DNA of 64,000 bases from NCBI GenBank assembly GCA_020310875.1, contig CM035441.1, positions 89,372,995 through 89,436,994 of the forward strand. The letters run 5' to 3'. Below are positions 1 through 12,330 of this stretch, one piece after another. Position numbers and translations under genes: made by a program. The notes beneath the pieces are model-generated. The model worked only from the letters and a program-made list of their open reading frames with translations, was not told the origin of the DNA and did not search any database. Every line of letters starts with the position of its first letter. Position 1 is the stretch's first letter. The DNA comes from Ceratopteris richardii. Lineage: Eukaryota > Streptophyta > Polypodiopsida > Polypodiales > Pteridaceae.

Positions 1-873
1 GTGTATGTGTGTGTTTCTATGTGTGTGTTTGTACATGTGTGTGTATGTGTATTTGTAAATGTGTGCGTATGTATATATATGTGTATGTATAACAGTGTGT
101 ATGTGTATGTATAATAGTGTGTATGTGTATGTGGGTGTATGAATGTGTATGCATATGTGTGTATGGATCTATACGTGTGGGTAGGTGTATGTGTACATGT
201 ATGTGTGTATGCATATGTGTATGTATGTGTATATGTGCTTATGCATGTGTGTATGTATGTATTCATATACATGTGTATACATGTGTGTTTTATGCATGTT
301 AATGTACATGTCTACATGTCTGCACCTATGTGTGTATCTATGTGTATGTATGTGTATTTGTGTATATATGTATCCATCTGTGTGTATGTATATGTATTTG
401 TACGTGTATGTATGTGTGTGTATGTATATGTGTGTTTATGTATGTGTATATGTGTCGAGCATGTGCATTTATATGTATGTATGTGAGTGTGTATGTGTGT
501 ATGTATGTATGTATATGCATATGTGTGAATGCATATGTATATGTATACATGTGTGTATGTATGTATGCATCCACATGCATGTGTATGCATGTGAGTGTAT
601 GGGTGTGTATGAATATGTGTGTGTATGTGTATGTGACTATATGCATGTGTATGTGAGTGTATGCATGTGTGTATGTGTATATGTGAGTGTGTGTGTGTAT
701 ATATGTGTATGTGTGTGTATGTATGCATGTCAGTGTAGTGTGTGCATATGTGTACGTGTGTGTGTCTATATGTATGTATATGTGTGTGTATGTATATGTC
801 TATGTATGCATGTGTATGTATGTATGTATGTGAGTGTCTGTATGTGTCTTAATATACATGTGTGTACATACAT
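1..873. repeat. TG/TATG-rich degenerate microsatellite
   Basis: Almost every base belongs to interrupted GTGT, GTAT and TATG words, giving an imperfect tetranucleotide/dinucleotide array that runs off the left edge. All open frames across it encode only Met/Tyr/Val/Cys or His/Thr/Ile strings, as expected from the repeat, so no gene is called. It stops exactly where Copia element C1 begins (TGTTGG at 874), so C1 inserted at its edge. Confidence 0.95.
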
Positions 874-2153
874 TGTTGGAAAAAATATATTATGGGCCTA
901 AGTATTGGCTTGAGTTTCCAAGAAAAAGTAATAAGAGAAGACAATGTATGGAAATCTAAGACCACTTGTGAACTCACCCTTGTAATTGTTTGATCATATA
1001 CTTCATGTAAAAAGTAAGATGAATCAAAGTGGTTGAGTTCACGTGATAAGAATGGAGAGAGAAGCCAGGAATTCTTGATTTCAAGGTTGGAGAATCAATC
1101 AATCTCTAAAAATTAGGAAACCACTTTTAGGTGAGCAAGATTCAAATTCAAATGGTGGGTCCAAAACTCTCTATATATACATGGAAATTTAGTGGCACTT
1201 TAGAGGCGTCCATAAGTTGAGCTATATGCTATATCAAGTGTGGATACAAGGCACACACATGTATTGGTAAGTTCATTGTATTCTCAAATCAATATACATT
1301 CATATTTATGATCATACAAGCTCATATCTTCATGGTTGTGTGAGTCTACTCTTTACTCTTATGCTTATCAAGATTTTCAATCATCTTGGAGAGATCACTT
1401 CTCCTAGTTTCGTGCATTTTTTTCAATGATTTAACTTGCTAAAGTTTAATTTTAGAGTCTACTATATGCTGATAAAATTTCGTTGGTATTGGGGCTCTCA
1501 ATCTTGAGTTATGTTTAGTTGACCTCAACCCCATTTGTTCATATTCACTCCTCTGTCAGGTTTTGGATTTTAATAGTCATCTTGTCAGAGCTGGTTCTCT
1601 GCGTGTACTTTATGACATTGCATGATTCAAAGCGTTTTGGATTGAACACACTATCTATTATCAACATACAAAATTTCATAATCCTTGAATATTTTAATCT
1701 TGAGTTATGATCATTTTTTTGCTCACTAGTGTAAGTACTGTTGCAACCCGTGAAAATCGGGATGATGTCATAACTTCTTAAACTTCATTCTCATTGTGTG
1801 ATGCACTATTTCTAATGATATTACTCTTGAAAGTTAGTTCTATAAGTTAATTAGAGTTTCCCAAAAGGAATTAAGCTAATTGCTGCTGTGCTCAGAGAAT
1901 TATTCAAAACACTCGACAGGTGTATGAATCAAAATAGCAAGTTTTTCACCTTTGAATTTATTCCAGCTCATCTGTTTTGATCAATCTTTTTGAGATTGAT
2001 CTTCCAAGGTACATAGGGTTTCTAACATTAGAAACATCCATTGGCAAGCTAAAAGGTTTCACCACATACTCCTCGAGTTCATTTGGCTGTTTTAGTGGAA
2101 GGATTTTGCAGCACCACTTCATCTTCAAGCACATATCCATCCATCCTTTCACA
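874..2153 (+). repeat. 5' LTR of C1
   Basis: A 1280-bp terminal repeat starting TGTTGGA and ending CA. It matches 6416-7692 over its whole length with scattered differences. A likely core promoter (TATATATA) lies at 1171-1179 after CTCTC, and the same box is kept in the other LTR at about 6715-6724. An ORF of about 60 codons inside it has no retroelement similarity and is treated as chance. Confidence 0.92.
1171..1179 (+). promoter_or_regulatory. Putative TATA box in the C1 LTR
   Basis: CTATATATAC sits in the first third of the LTR, preceded by a short pyrimidine run and conserved in the 3' LTR (6715-6724). The position fits a U3 core promoter driving genomic RNA. This is inferred from sequence only. 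Confidence 0.45.
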
Positions 2154-2154
2154 A

Positions 2155-2167
2155 TGGTACTAGAGCA
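2155..2167 (+). other. Primer binding site of C1 (initiator-tRNA-Met type)
   Basis: TGGTACTAGAGCA begins one base after the LTR end and resembles the usual plant Copia primer site TGGTATCAGAGC, with the TC pair altered to CT. It would prime minus-strand DNA synthesis. Confidence 0.8.
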
Positions 2168-2170
2168 AAG

Positions 2171-3240
2171 ATTGCAGATGGATTTCCTTCATCAATTGAA
2201 AAATTGGATAGAGGTAATTACTCAGCGTGGTCATCAAGGATGGAAGCTTATCTCCAAGGAATAAGCTTATATGGTTATGTGGTTGGAGATCAAGTTATGC
2301 ATGTATTTAGAAACAAGAGTCAACCAACACAAGAAGAGCAAGAGAGATTGAACACATGGTGTTCCAAAGATGCATTAGCAAGTGTGGGCTCAATTTTTTT
2401 TTTGCCTCACATTAGAAGTTGTAAGACATCTTAGGAAGTGTGGGATGCACTTGAAGCCTTCTTCTCTTCAAGTACCAAAGCTTGGAAGCATCAACTATGG
2501 TTGGATTTCACAACTCTCAAGAAGGCTCCCAAACAAAATGTGAGTGATTTTGTCACAAAGATACTCTCAAGAAGGCTCGCAAACAAAATGTGACTGATTT
2601 TGTCACAAAGATCAAGGACATAGGTGATTACTTGGGAAGCATTGGAGAGGTAATAGATGAAGAACAAATTGTAAGGACAGTCATCAATGGATTGAAAGTA
2701 GATGACAAGTGGGAAGCATTCACCATAGCTATGGATTTGTACATGGACATGCATGTATCTGATCTCAATACACTCATTGGACAATTACTCACTCAAGAGA
2801 TAGAACTTATCAAGAATGGAGAAAGCTCTAAAGGTAATCAATGTTCACCTTTATATAGTGATAAAAGAAAGTCCGAAGAAAACAAAGAAAATTCAAGAAA
2901 GTGGATGATGAAGTAGGAACATATCAAGCTAACTATGCAGCTAGAGGAAGACATGGCAGAGGTAGAGGAATAGGAGGAAGACAAGGCAGGGGGAGAACCC
3001 AAGTCTCCAACGCATGTTCTATTTGTGGATTAACTAATCATACAACTGAAAATTGTTTTAGCAATTCCAGGAATCAAAGAGGCACAGGATACAATAGAGG
3101 AAGTTATGGCTACTCAAGAGGAAGGTTCAACAATTATCATGGCAATTACAACAACTACAATGATTCAAACTATCAAGGAGGCTACAAAGGAAGGAGAGAC
3201 TTCAATAACTACAAAGAAGACTCAAACAAAGAGGACTCAT
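2171..3240 (+). pseudogene. gag: C1 gag (capsid/nucleocapsid), broken
   Basis: Gag forms the virus-like particle and binds genomic RNA. The frame opens at 2171 with ATT where related elements here have ATG followed by GCAGAT or GGAGAT, so the start codon is probably lost. It continues through KLDRGNYSAWSSRMEAYL, typical of the Copia gag N-terminus. A stop lies at 2432-2434, and a 50-bp tandem duplication at 2513-2612 shifts the frame. The C-terminal part has a Gly/Arg-rich stretch (RGRHGRGRGIGGRQGRGR) and one CCHC zinc knuckle, CSICGLTNHTTENC (C-x2-C-x4-H-x4-C), at 3015-3056, then an Asn/Tyr/Gly-rich linker into protease. It is close in sequence to the C5 gag near 60000 on the other strand. 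Confidence 0.88.
2513..2612. repeat. 50-bp tandem duplication inside C1 gag
   Basis: Two adjacent 50-bp units (2513-2562 and 2563-2612) differ at about two positions; both read roughly CTCTCAAGAAGGCTC through GTCACAAAGAT. Because 50 is not a multiple of three, the duplication changes the gag frame. C2 gag has a single copy at the equivalent place, so this is private to C1. Confidence 0.9.
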
Positions 3241-3254
3241 TATTAATCATGAAC

Positions 3255-3600
3255 ATGGCTATGTCAAAAGGTAAATCTCACGAGCATGTTTTCTACATAG
3301 ATTCAGGTTGTTCAAATCATGTCGTAGGAAATGTGGCCCTCCTATCAGATCTAGAAGATCCAAGGAACAAGCATGAGGTACAAACAGGAGATGATACAAG
3401 ACACCTTGTGGAGAAAATGGGAAATGTCAAAGCACCTGATGGAAACATCAACCTACTCTGTAAGGTACTCTATGTCCCTACCATTACAAAGAATTTGATA
3501 AGTGTTGGGCAGATAGTAGAAAAAGGATTGCAAGTTAGGTTCACAAGAGGAGGAGCATATGTGGAAGACCCTAGCAAAGGGTTCACAAAAATAGCAAAGT
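3255..3600 (+). pseudogene. C1 aspartic protease region
   Basis: The retropepsin matures the Gag-Pol polyprotein. FYIDSGCSNHVVGN carries the catalytic D-S-G (Asp codon 3300-3302), followed by the conserved LLCKVLYVPTITKNLISVGQ block typical of Copia protease. The frame is continuous with the C-terminal part of gag and ends at a TGA (3600-3602), where an intact polyprotein would continue into the pre-integrase zinc domain. Confidence 0.87.
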
Positions 3601-3617
3601 GAGAAAAAATAGGTAGA

Positions 3618-4500
3618 TTGTTCACCTTTGAGTTGCAAGACACAAGGAACATAGCTCTCTTCAACTACGGTAATCAAACACTCACAGAACTAGAGCGATG
3701 GCACAAGAGATTGGCATATATTGGTGAAAGATCATTAAAGCGAATTTGCAGGGACCAAAGTGTATTTGGACTCCCTAGCTTGTCAAAACAACATATGATT
3801 TATAAGTGTAGTGCATGTAAATTTGGAAAGTCTCACAGGTTACCATTCATGAAGAAAGGCTATATGCATGGAGATCTCTTGGAATTTGTTCATATAGATG
3901 TATGGGGACCTAGCAAGGATGCTTCAGTATCTGGATCAAGGTATTATGTCTCCTTTATTGATCATTGCAGTAGATGGACTATCCTATTCGTTATGAAACA
4001 CAAAGATGAAGTTTTTTCATGCTTCAAAAGATATTTGGCTCTTATGGAGAATCAAATAGGTAAATCACTAAAAACACAGGTTAGGTGGAGGGGGAGAATA
4101 TTTCTCCCATGACTTTGATTCTTTTCTTCAAGAAAGAGGAATAAAAAGAGGTGTAACTACAAGATACACTCCTGACCAAAATGGAGTTGCAGAAAGGAGG
4201 AATATGACAATTGTTGAAGCTACAAGGTCCATGTTAAATGAAAAGAGTTTGCCTAATTATCTATCGGCTGAGGCTGTATCTACAGCCAATTACTTGATAA
4301 ATAGGTTGCCTTCAAAATCCCTTGATGGGATGACTCCATATGAGGCTTGGAATGGAAGAAGACCTAGCTTAGATCATTGTAAAAGTTTTGGATGTATTGC
4401 TTATGCTCATGTTCCCTCACAAGTTAGAGGCAAGATGGATCCAAAGGCAGAAAGGTGTGTATTCATTGGATATGACAACAATCAAAAGGGTTACAGGTGA
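3618..4500 (+). pseudogene. C1 integrase with pre-integrase HHCC domain, frameshifted
   Basis: Integrase inserts the cDNA. LERWHKRLAYIG through KCSACKFGKSHRLPF forms the HHCC zinc-binding N-terminus. The first catalytic Asp is in FVHIDVWGP (codon about 3897). Around 4075-4105 the segment that should contain the second Asp is scrambled by small indels, which join it to a new frame. The C-terminal core resumes with NGVAERRNMTIVE (catalytic Glu near 4190) and continues to CVFIGYDNNQKGYR before a stop at 4498-4500. With a damaged second Asp region, the domain cannot be active. Confidence 0.87.
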
Positions 4501-4579
4501 TCCAACGCTACCAACAAAGAATTCTTGGTGAGCAAAGATGTAGTTTTTTATCAGAACAATTCATGGTATGAAGATTCAT

Positions 4580-6383
4580 GCAGGAAGGTAAAATTGCCAT
4601 ATGACCTTGAAGAAGATTTTCCAAAGCTTGACAGATACTTCAAAGGATGATGAAGAAACGCAGATGGAAAATATCAAAGCATGGAAGTCTAAAGGTAAAG
4701 CAAAATTGGAAGAACTTGGACATGAGGTTGAATCATCACAACATGGCTTAAGAGCATCTATAAGGGAAAGGAGAAAACAAGAAATGTATGGGTTTGACAC
4801 CTCATTAGTAACTAAACATTCTATTTACATAGCACATGACATAAATCAAGAGGCGCCATCATCCTTTGAAGAGGCCAAAGTAAAATCAGAATGGAAGCAT
4901 GCAATGAAGGAAGAAATTGAAGCACTTGAGAAAAACAATACTTGGGATTTGATGCCCAAGACTTCATCTATGAAGGTAATAGGCTCAAGATGGGTCTAGA
5001 AACTCAAGAAGAATTATGATGGTTCCATAAATAGGTATAAGGCAAGGCTTATAGCAAAAGGCTTTGCACAAACTTAGGGAATCGATTATGAGGAGACCTT
5101 CTCTCGTGTGGCAAGCATGCCTACTATTAGGGTTTGTCTTAGTGTTGCCTCTTACAAGAATCGGAACTTACTTCATCTAGATGTAAAGAATGCATCCTTG
5201 AATGATTGGATAACACAAGAGGTATATATGGCACAACCACCTGGTTTTGAGAATCAAGTTTGTCCTGATTATGTGTGTAAACTTAACCAAGCATTGTATG
5301 GTCTCAAGCAAGCCCCAAGACCTTGAAATTTTAGGCTTATTTCATTCTTGTAGGACAAAGGCTTTCAACCAAGCAAGGAAGATCCTTCAGTCTTTATTCA
5401 ATAGAGTAATTCTGAGGTCATCTACCTATGTGTATATGTAGATGATATTATATTGACAAGAAATGATGCAGATGGTATGAAAACGATCAAAGATCAGATG
5501 AGAGAAGAATTCAAGATAAGTGATTTAGGTTCACTTACCTACTTCCTTGGTTTGGAAGTTGTTTACAAAGATGATGGTTTATTTCTTACTCAAAGGAATC
5601 ATATCAAGGATATGTTAGCAAAATTCAAAATGGAGGATTGTAAAATTGCGGGTACTCCAATGGAGGTCAACCATAAATTGAGCTCACATGAAGGTGAGCT
5701 CATAGAGGACACCACATCATATCAAATCCATGTGGGTAGTCTCAACTATGCCACATTGCCAAGGGTAGATATATGCTATAGTGTGAGTGTGCTAAGTCTA
5801 TTCATGCACACACCAAGGAAACCACACATGGATGCTCCTAAGAGGATATTCGAATATCTCAAAGGAACCATAAATGAAGGACTTTATTATCCTTATGTAT
5901 CTGATCTAGGGTTGAAGCAATTTTTTGATGTAGATTGGATTGGCTCCAAGGAAGAGAAGGAGCAGTTCAGGTTATCTTACCTTTGTAGGTTCAAAGCTTA
6001 TTTCATGGTCAGCCAAGAAGCAACCCACAATTGCTCTCTCTTCTACTAAAGATGAATACAGAGGTCTTCCCATAGCTACATAAGAAGCTATGTGGATGAA
6101 GAGATTATTCAAAGATCTTGGATTGGAGTTTGGAACTCCAACTATTTTTGGTGACAACATGAGTTCTATTCATTTAGCTACTAACCCTATTTTCCATGCA
6201 AGGACTAAACACATTGAAGTTCATTATCACTATGTAAGAGAGAAGGTTCTAAGCAAAGAGACTCAAATATCATATGTGTCCCCTCATCAACCATGTGCAG
6301 ATATCTTGACCAAAGCATTGGATGGTGCAAAACTTTGCAAATTCAAGACTATGATTGGATTGCAGGTTATTCTTGAAGATTGA
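4580..6383 (+). pseudogene. C1 reverse transcriptase and RNase H, multiply interrupted
   Basis: RT begins with EALEKNNTWDLMPK and GSRWV, followed by a stop at about 4996. A further stop falls in the GFAQT-GIDYEETFS block near 5075. After QALYGLKQAPRP (about 5326) a frameshift occurs, and the catalytic YVDD reappears in YVDDIILTRND near 5435. RNase H is recognised from KKQPTIALSSTKDEYRGLP (about 6015-6075) and from the terminal HARTKHIEVHYHYVREKV and DILTKAL blocks. The frame ends at 6381-6383, 32 bp before the 3' LTR. Order and motifs are standard Copia. Confidence 0.88.
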
Positions 6384-6405
6384 AGACCTCAGGCATACTT
6401 GGCTT

Positions 6406-6415
6406 GAGAGGGAGT
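6406..6415 (+). other. Polypurine tract of C1
   Basis: GAGAGGGAGT directly precedes the 3' LTR and would prime plus-strand DNA synthesis. Confidence 0.8.
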
Positions 6416-7692
6416 TGTTGGAACAAATCTACTACAAGCCTAAGTATTGGCTTGAGTTTCTAGGAAAAAGTAATAAGAGAAGACAATTTATGAAAATCTA
6501 AGAGTTCACTTGTGAACTCACCCTTGTAATTGTTTGATCATTTACTTGATGTAAAAAGTAAGAGGAATCAAAGTGGTTGAGTTCACTTGATAAGAATAGA
6601 AACAAAAGCCACGAATTCTTGATTTGGAGGTTGGAGAATCAATCAATCTCTAAAAAATATAAAACCACTTTTAGCTGAGCAAGATTCAAATTCAAATCTT
6701 GGCTCCAAAACTCTCTATATATACATGGCAGTTTAGTCGCACTTTATAGGCATCCATAAGCTGAGCTATATACTATATCAAGTGTGAATACAAGGCACAC
6801 ACATGTATCTGTAAGTTCATTGTATTCTACAATCAATATACATTCATATTTATGATCATACAAGTTCATATCTTCATGGTTGTGTGAGTCTACTCTTTAT
6901 TGTTATGCTGCTCGAGTTTTTCAGTCATCTTGCAAAGATCACTTCTCTCACTCTGATGCATAATTTTCAATGGTTTAACTTTCCAAAGTTTTCTTTTAGA
7001 GTTTAATATATGATCACAAAATTTCGTTGCTATTTGAATTCTCAACCTTGAGTTACGTTTAGTTGAAGTCAACCCTATGAGTTCATATTCACTCCTCTAT
7101 CAAGTTTTCAATTTTAACAGTCATCTTGTGAGAGGTGGTTCTCTACATGTACTTTATAAAATTGCATGATTCAAAGCTTGTTGGATTCAAAATACAGTCT
7201 ATTATCAGTATACTAAATTTCATAAACATTTAATATTTGAATCTTGAGTTAGGATCATTTTTATGCTCACTCATCTAAGTACTATTGCAGCCCATGAAAA
7301 TCGGGATGATGTCATAACTTCTTAAACTTCATTCTCATTGTGTGATTCACTATTTCTGATGAGATTACTCTTGAAAGCTAGCTCTCTACCTTAATTATAG
7401 AGTTCCCCAAAAGGAACTAAGCTAATTGCTGCTGTGCTCAGAGAATTACTCAAAATACTAGATAGGTGTATGAATCAAAATAGCAAGTTTTTCACCTTTG
7501 AATTTATTCTAGCTCATCTGTTTTGATCTATCTTTTTGAGATTGATCTTCCAAGGTACATAGGGTGTCTAAGACATCCATTGGCAAGCTAAGAGAGTCCA
7601 CCACATACTCTACTAGTTCATTTGGCTGGTCTAATGCAAGGATTTTGCACAACCACTTCATCTTCAAGCACATATCTATCCATCCCTTCACA
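6416..7692 (+). repeat. 3' LTR of C1
   Basis: A 1277-bp partner of 874-2153, starting TGTTGGA and ending TTCACA, followed by the target-site duplication TACGT. Differences from the 5' LTR are spread along its length, including small indels, so many mutations have accumulated since insertion. Confidence 0.92.
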
Positions 7693-7751
7693 TACGTGAA
7701 CATGGGTGTTTATGTGTGCCACTTTCATGCAATGATCTCTCTCCCCTATAT

Positions 7752-7818
7752 TTCTCTCTCTCTCTCTCACTCTCTCTCTCTCTGTCTCTCTCTCTCTCTC
7801 AGTGTCTAGCTCTCTCTC
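7752..7818. repeat. (CT)n microsatellite
   Basis: A run of TCTC with a few interruptions (CACT, TGTC, GTGTCTAG), about 65 bp. Confidence 0.95.
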
Positions 7819-8687
7819 ATCAAATCATGAGACAAATACGCTCGAAGAATTCAGAATTCCTTTTATAGTTGCAGGACAATGCTTTTGTGGGGCAGAATTA
7901 TCACAAGCACGTTGCCAATGTAGCTAGTCTACAGTCCTATAAGCCGTGATTCTTAATAACATTGTATAAATAGCGATAAATGTCACTTACATGACCCTTT
8001 TTTTTATTTTTGCATCACCTATTTGATGCTCTTTGGGAAAAGCATCTCATAAGTGATGCAACCAAAGTTGACCTAGGTATACTTTGACCTCAAGAACATG
8101 ATACCAATATGAGATGTGTACATCAGCTTCTCCTTCCTCAAGATCACACTAGATTTTTATCTATAAACACAAGTGAGAAGACTCGGCATAACATTTAGTC
8201 CCATTCATATATGCTGTGAGTGCCCTACATGTAGTGTTGGATCAACAAAGCATCATTTGAATGTGACCTCCAAACAAATTAGGTTGATGCTAATGGCTTC
8301 CTTCTGCATGCAAAAAGAAAAACAAACTAAGTTTGAAAAGGTAATAAGAATGCATGGTGAGGCCATTTCTCTTTATTTCCATGAAATAGGTTGATTCATG
8401 ATCTTCAACAAGTCAATTAAGTGAGAATTAGAAATGTGGGCACTAGACTAGTTGAATTTGTCTTTGTAGAGGCATTTGTGGGATATATCACTTACTAAAT
8501 CGGAGATTTTTATCCTAGTGGAAATTAGTTCTAATTAAGAATGGAAAGGAGAGGCATTACTATAATCAAGATGCCTCTTTGACTCATTCACACGTTCACC
8601 TTACCTCAAGCTGCTATAAATTCAATTGCACAGATGATGAATGCAATGAACTTAGTCTCTCATGATTTTATCCCGCACATTGCAATG

Positions 8688-8728
8688 TTATTATTATTAT
8701 TGTTATTATTAATGTCATTGCAATGTCA

Positions 8729-8771
<43 letters not shown>

Positions 8772-8781
8772 CATTGCAATG
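8688..8781. repeat. (ATT)n microsatellite with duplicated flank
   Basis: Two ATT tracts each end in the same word, AATGTCATTGCAATG (about 8711-8725 and 8766-8780), so the trinucleotide array and its flank were duplicated together. The second tract is the longer and purer one. Confidence 0.88.
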
Positions 8782-10667
8782 GAAAAAAATCGTAGTACCA
8801 ATAGTGAAAGATGTCAAATTTTTTTTCAAAGCTTACATTCGTGATTGTGAATAGATATTTCAAAGATTCATTGAAGTGAGCTTGACCTCTTCTATTACAA
8901 AATCTACTTCGGGGCTGAATGATCTTTTTATAGGTGGATTTTCTTTGATGGCCACAAACCATATCCTTTAGAAAGGAAGCAATTAGCAAAATGGAAAATA
9001 GTTGTAATGCAATGAGTGAAATAACATGATTTTTGAAAGCATGTTTCTTCTATTCGATATGGCTTTCTCACTTTGCACATGTAAGTGATTTGCATCATTT
9101 ATTAAGAAAACATCAAAATATTCTTTGGTTTGGAAAGCATACATAAACTATTTATAAATTAAAAGGAATCTTGTTGCAAGCACCAATTCTCAAAAGAGTT
9201 GATTATTAAAATGGAAAGACCATCTTTTTCACATTTGACACTAGTCCAATTCGTATTGTCTTGGTTATTAAACAAGAGGATGACAAAAGAAACAATTATG
9301 TTATTAGATTCAGTGCTAATGCTTTATAAGAGCAACAATGCAAATACCTTTAAATCAAAAGGGAAGTCTATGGACTACTTTTCACTCTTAAGTGTGACTA
9401 CATTTACCTTAGCAGTATAGATGTTGTTGTAGAAATAGATTGCATGCGTTTCCTTCGCATGATAATCAATTGCTGAACTCTAGACTTTGTCGTCATGTGG
9501 TACATTGCTCATATCAAATTTATAAATCAAAAGTTAGTTCACATTGTAGAAAAGATTTTTTTTTTGGAGATGTCCTATTTACGGCATGGTATGATGAGTG
9601 TAAATTGAATGCAATTGGAGAAAAAAATGTTTCTTATGAGATCAATACATTGTATATGATCTATTTGATGAACCCAATTACGATTGAAATTTGCTTTACA
9701 TTGGATACTATTTAAACAAGATAAGTGCACAATGTTCTTGGTCATCAAAGTATTGTAGAAGCATTAATAAGCATGAAATCCAATTTTCTTATGAGATGTA
9801 TTGATATGGAGACATTGTTGAGGAAAAATTAAAGTTTTTTAATGTTTCATTGGAAGAAAGAAATTGCAAAGATATGAAATTCAATATGTGCATGGCACTT
9901 TGTGGGCTTACCATAGGATTTTTGTGGGCACATATGAGAGAATCAAGAAAAGATATTTGTTTCATCATATTGATGTCAATATTACTTCATTTGCTGCATC
10001 ATGTAAACCATAACAACATCATGACAGATTACATTCCATCTATTCTCCTATCATAAATTATAAATGGGATCTTGACTTGATGACTATGCGTTGAGCATTT
10101 TGCAACATGCAATACAATGTACTTGAGAGGGAGGATCTAACTAATCATGTTGAGGATAGAGCTATATGTACCAAACCTATGGTAGACTTGTGTAAATTGA
10201 TGTGAGAACATGTGTTCTCTAGATTTGCTTATGCATAGAAAGTTGTAATTGATTATGGGGAACTCGGTGCACAAGATACAAGATCATTTTTTAGAAAGCA
10301 AAGTATCTCTCTTCCATTACCATTACATGTAATACATGAGAAAAAATGGAAAAATAGAGAGATATCATTCATCAATAGTTAAAGCATTAGCAAAAGCACT
10401 CAATTTATGCCCTAGGAATTAATGTACTCTTAGAAACCATATTGTCCAATGGAAACAAAAGTTTTATCATAGTTTAGTTTACCCTACAATATTAACATGT
10501 TCAGAGAGGATTTGTGATGTCTGAGAGGGCAATAGGTTGATGAGGTCAAGATCAATTGCAGGAAGCAATAGAGAAGTCAACCACACTGAGGATTGAAAAC
10601 AAAACTTACTTTGAGAGACGACATGCATTGCAACCAAAGAAGATTTAAAATGGTGATTGAATTCTTG

Positions 10668-11478
10668 TATACAAATACATACATACATACATACACACAT
10701 ACACACACACATACATACATACATACATACATACATACATACATACATACATACATACATACATACATTCATGCATACATACATACATGCATGCATACAT
10801 ACATACATACATACATACATACATACATACATACATACATACATACATACATACATACATACATACTTACTTACTTACTTACCTACATATATAAATACAC
10901 ACATACATAGGCATACGTACATACTAACATACATAGATACAAATAAACATGCATACACACAAACATATATAAATATATACACACTTTCATATACATACAT
11001 ACATATGTACTTACATACATATATACATACACGCATATAGATATACACAAACATACATAAGTACACACATACATATATGTACATATATACATACTTACAT
11101 GCACATCTACATAGACACATACATACACACATACATATATATCATATAAATGCATATGAACATATATAAATACATACATATATACATACACACATACATA
11201 TAGACACATATATACACATAGGTACACACATACATACATACATACTTACATATATACATTTATACATAAATACACACATGCATATATATGGACACATACA
11301 TACATACATACATACACACATGGATACATGCATACATACATACAAACATAGATACATACATACATACATACATACATACATACATACATACATACATACA
11401 TAAATACACACATACATACATACATACGTACATACATACTTAGTTACATACATCCATACATACATACATATATACATG
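10668..11478. repeat. (TACA)n / (CATA)n microsatellite, about 0.8 kb
   Basis: Near-perfect tetranucleotide runs occur at about 10708-10864 and 11351-11403, separated by degenerate CA/TA sequence and a short ACTT run (10864-10880). Open frames here encode only Tyr/Ile/His/Thr or Met/Tyr/Val/Cys repeats and are artefacts. The motif is the reverse complement of the 1-873 array. Confidence 0.95.
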
Positions 11479-11489
11479 ATGAGGTTTAA

Positions 11490-12064
11490 TTATAAAATTA
11501 GGATGTTATGATAAACATTGGTATATAAGACTACAAATATAAGAAACTAGGGTTTTTGGATTAGTAATAGTACATAGAACTAAATACATAAACACCTAGG
11601 GTTCTTTGATTCAAACTACTATATATGATTAGATTTATAAGAGAAATAGGGTGTTATGATAAATACTAATATATATAATTAAATGTGTAAAACGGGCATT
11701 TTAAGTTTAAAATTAGTATGTATCAGCCAATATATACAAAATATGGTCTTAGAATCAAAAGTTGTATACATAATTATGGATCTATGATAAATAAAAAGCA
11801 TATAAATAATGTATATGAAACTAGGGTTTTAGGAATAAAATTCGCTTATAAATAAATGACTTAGAAAACGGTTTTAGGATTATATTAGTATTTGTAATCA
11901 AATGTATGGAAATATAGGGTTGTATGATAAAAATTAGTATACATAATCAAATATATAAAATTAAGTATTTTAGGATTAGAATTAGTATATATAATTAACT
12001 ATGTAAAAACCTACAATTTTTAGATTAATACTAGTATACTTAATGAAATATATATGACACTAGG
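11490..12064. repeat. Degenerate minisatellite, period about 48 bp
   Basis: The phrase CTAGGGTTTTAGGATTA followed by AGTATATATAAT and AAATATAT recurs about every 46-50 bp, with GGG-anchored copies near 11547, 11596, 11647, 11694, 11741, 11821, 11870, 11917, 11964, 12012 and 12059. Copies are strongly diverged but the spacing is regular. The unit contains TAGGGTTT-like words but is not a telomere array. Confidence 0.75.
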
Positions 12065-12280
<216 letters not shown>

Positions 12281-12330
12281 AATGAAATAAATGAAAATTG
12301 TTTTAGTAGCATAGATATTATACAGAATCA

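Larger units (their letters stand above)
874..7692 (+). mobile_element. Complete, decayed Ty1/Copia LTR retrotransposon (C1)
   Basis: A full element of about 6.8 kb can be delimited. LTRs lie at 874-2153 and 6416-7692, both starting TGTTGGA and ending TTCACA. An initiator-Met type primer site follows the 5' LTR and a polypurine tract (GAGAGGGAGT) precedes the 3' LTR. The flanking pentamers are TACAT (869-873) and TACGT (7693-7697), a target-site duplication with one transition. Domain order is gag, protease, integrase, reverse transcriptase, RNase H, which defines Copia. The LTRs differ by many substitutions and small indels, and gag-pol carries several stops, frameshifts and a 50-bp duplication, so the copy is old and cannot move on its own. 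Confidence 0.93.
7693..10667. other. Anonymous AT-rich DNA with two simple repeats
   Basis: I find no retroelement motif, splice-consistent exon or RNA gene in this 3-kb stretch. The open frames near 9199-9420, 9440-9715 and 9850-10056 are short, AT-driven and without recognisable domains. Apart from the CT and ATT tracts listed separately, it may be decayed transposon sequence past recognition. Confidence 0.6.

Noticed and set aside
139..901. Long open frames rich in Met, Tyr, Val and Cys, or His/Thr/Ile on the other strand
   Set aside because: They are produced by the TG/TATG microsatellite; composition is fully explained by the repeat.
9199..10056. Three plus-strand frames of 68-91 codons
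   Set aside because: AT-rich, no domain, no splice-consistent extension and no conserved copy in the window.
10479..11477. Overlapping open frames of 60-127 codons on both strands
   Set aside because: All lie in the TACA repeat and encode only repeat-derived residues.
11490..12064. Interstitial telomere array, because of TAGGGTTT words
   Set aside because: The words recur only once per ~48 bp inside a longer unit; there is no tandem TTTAGGG run.
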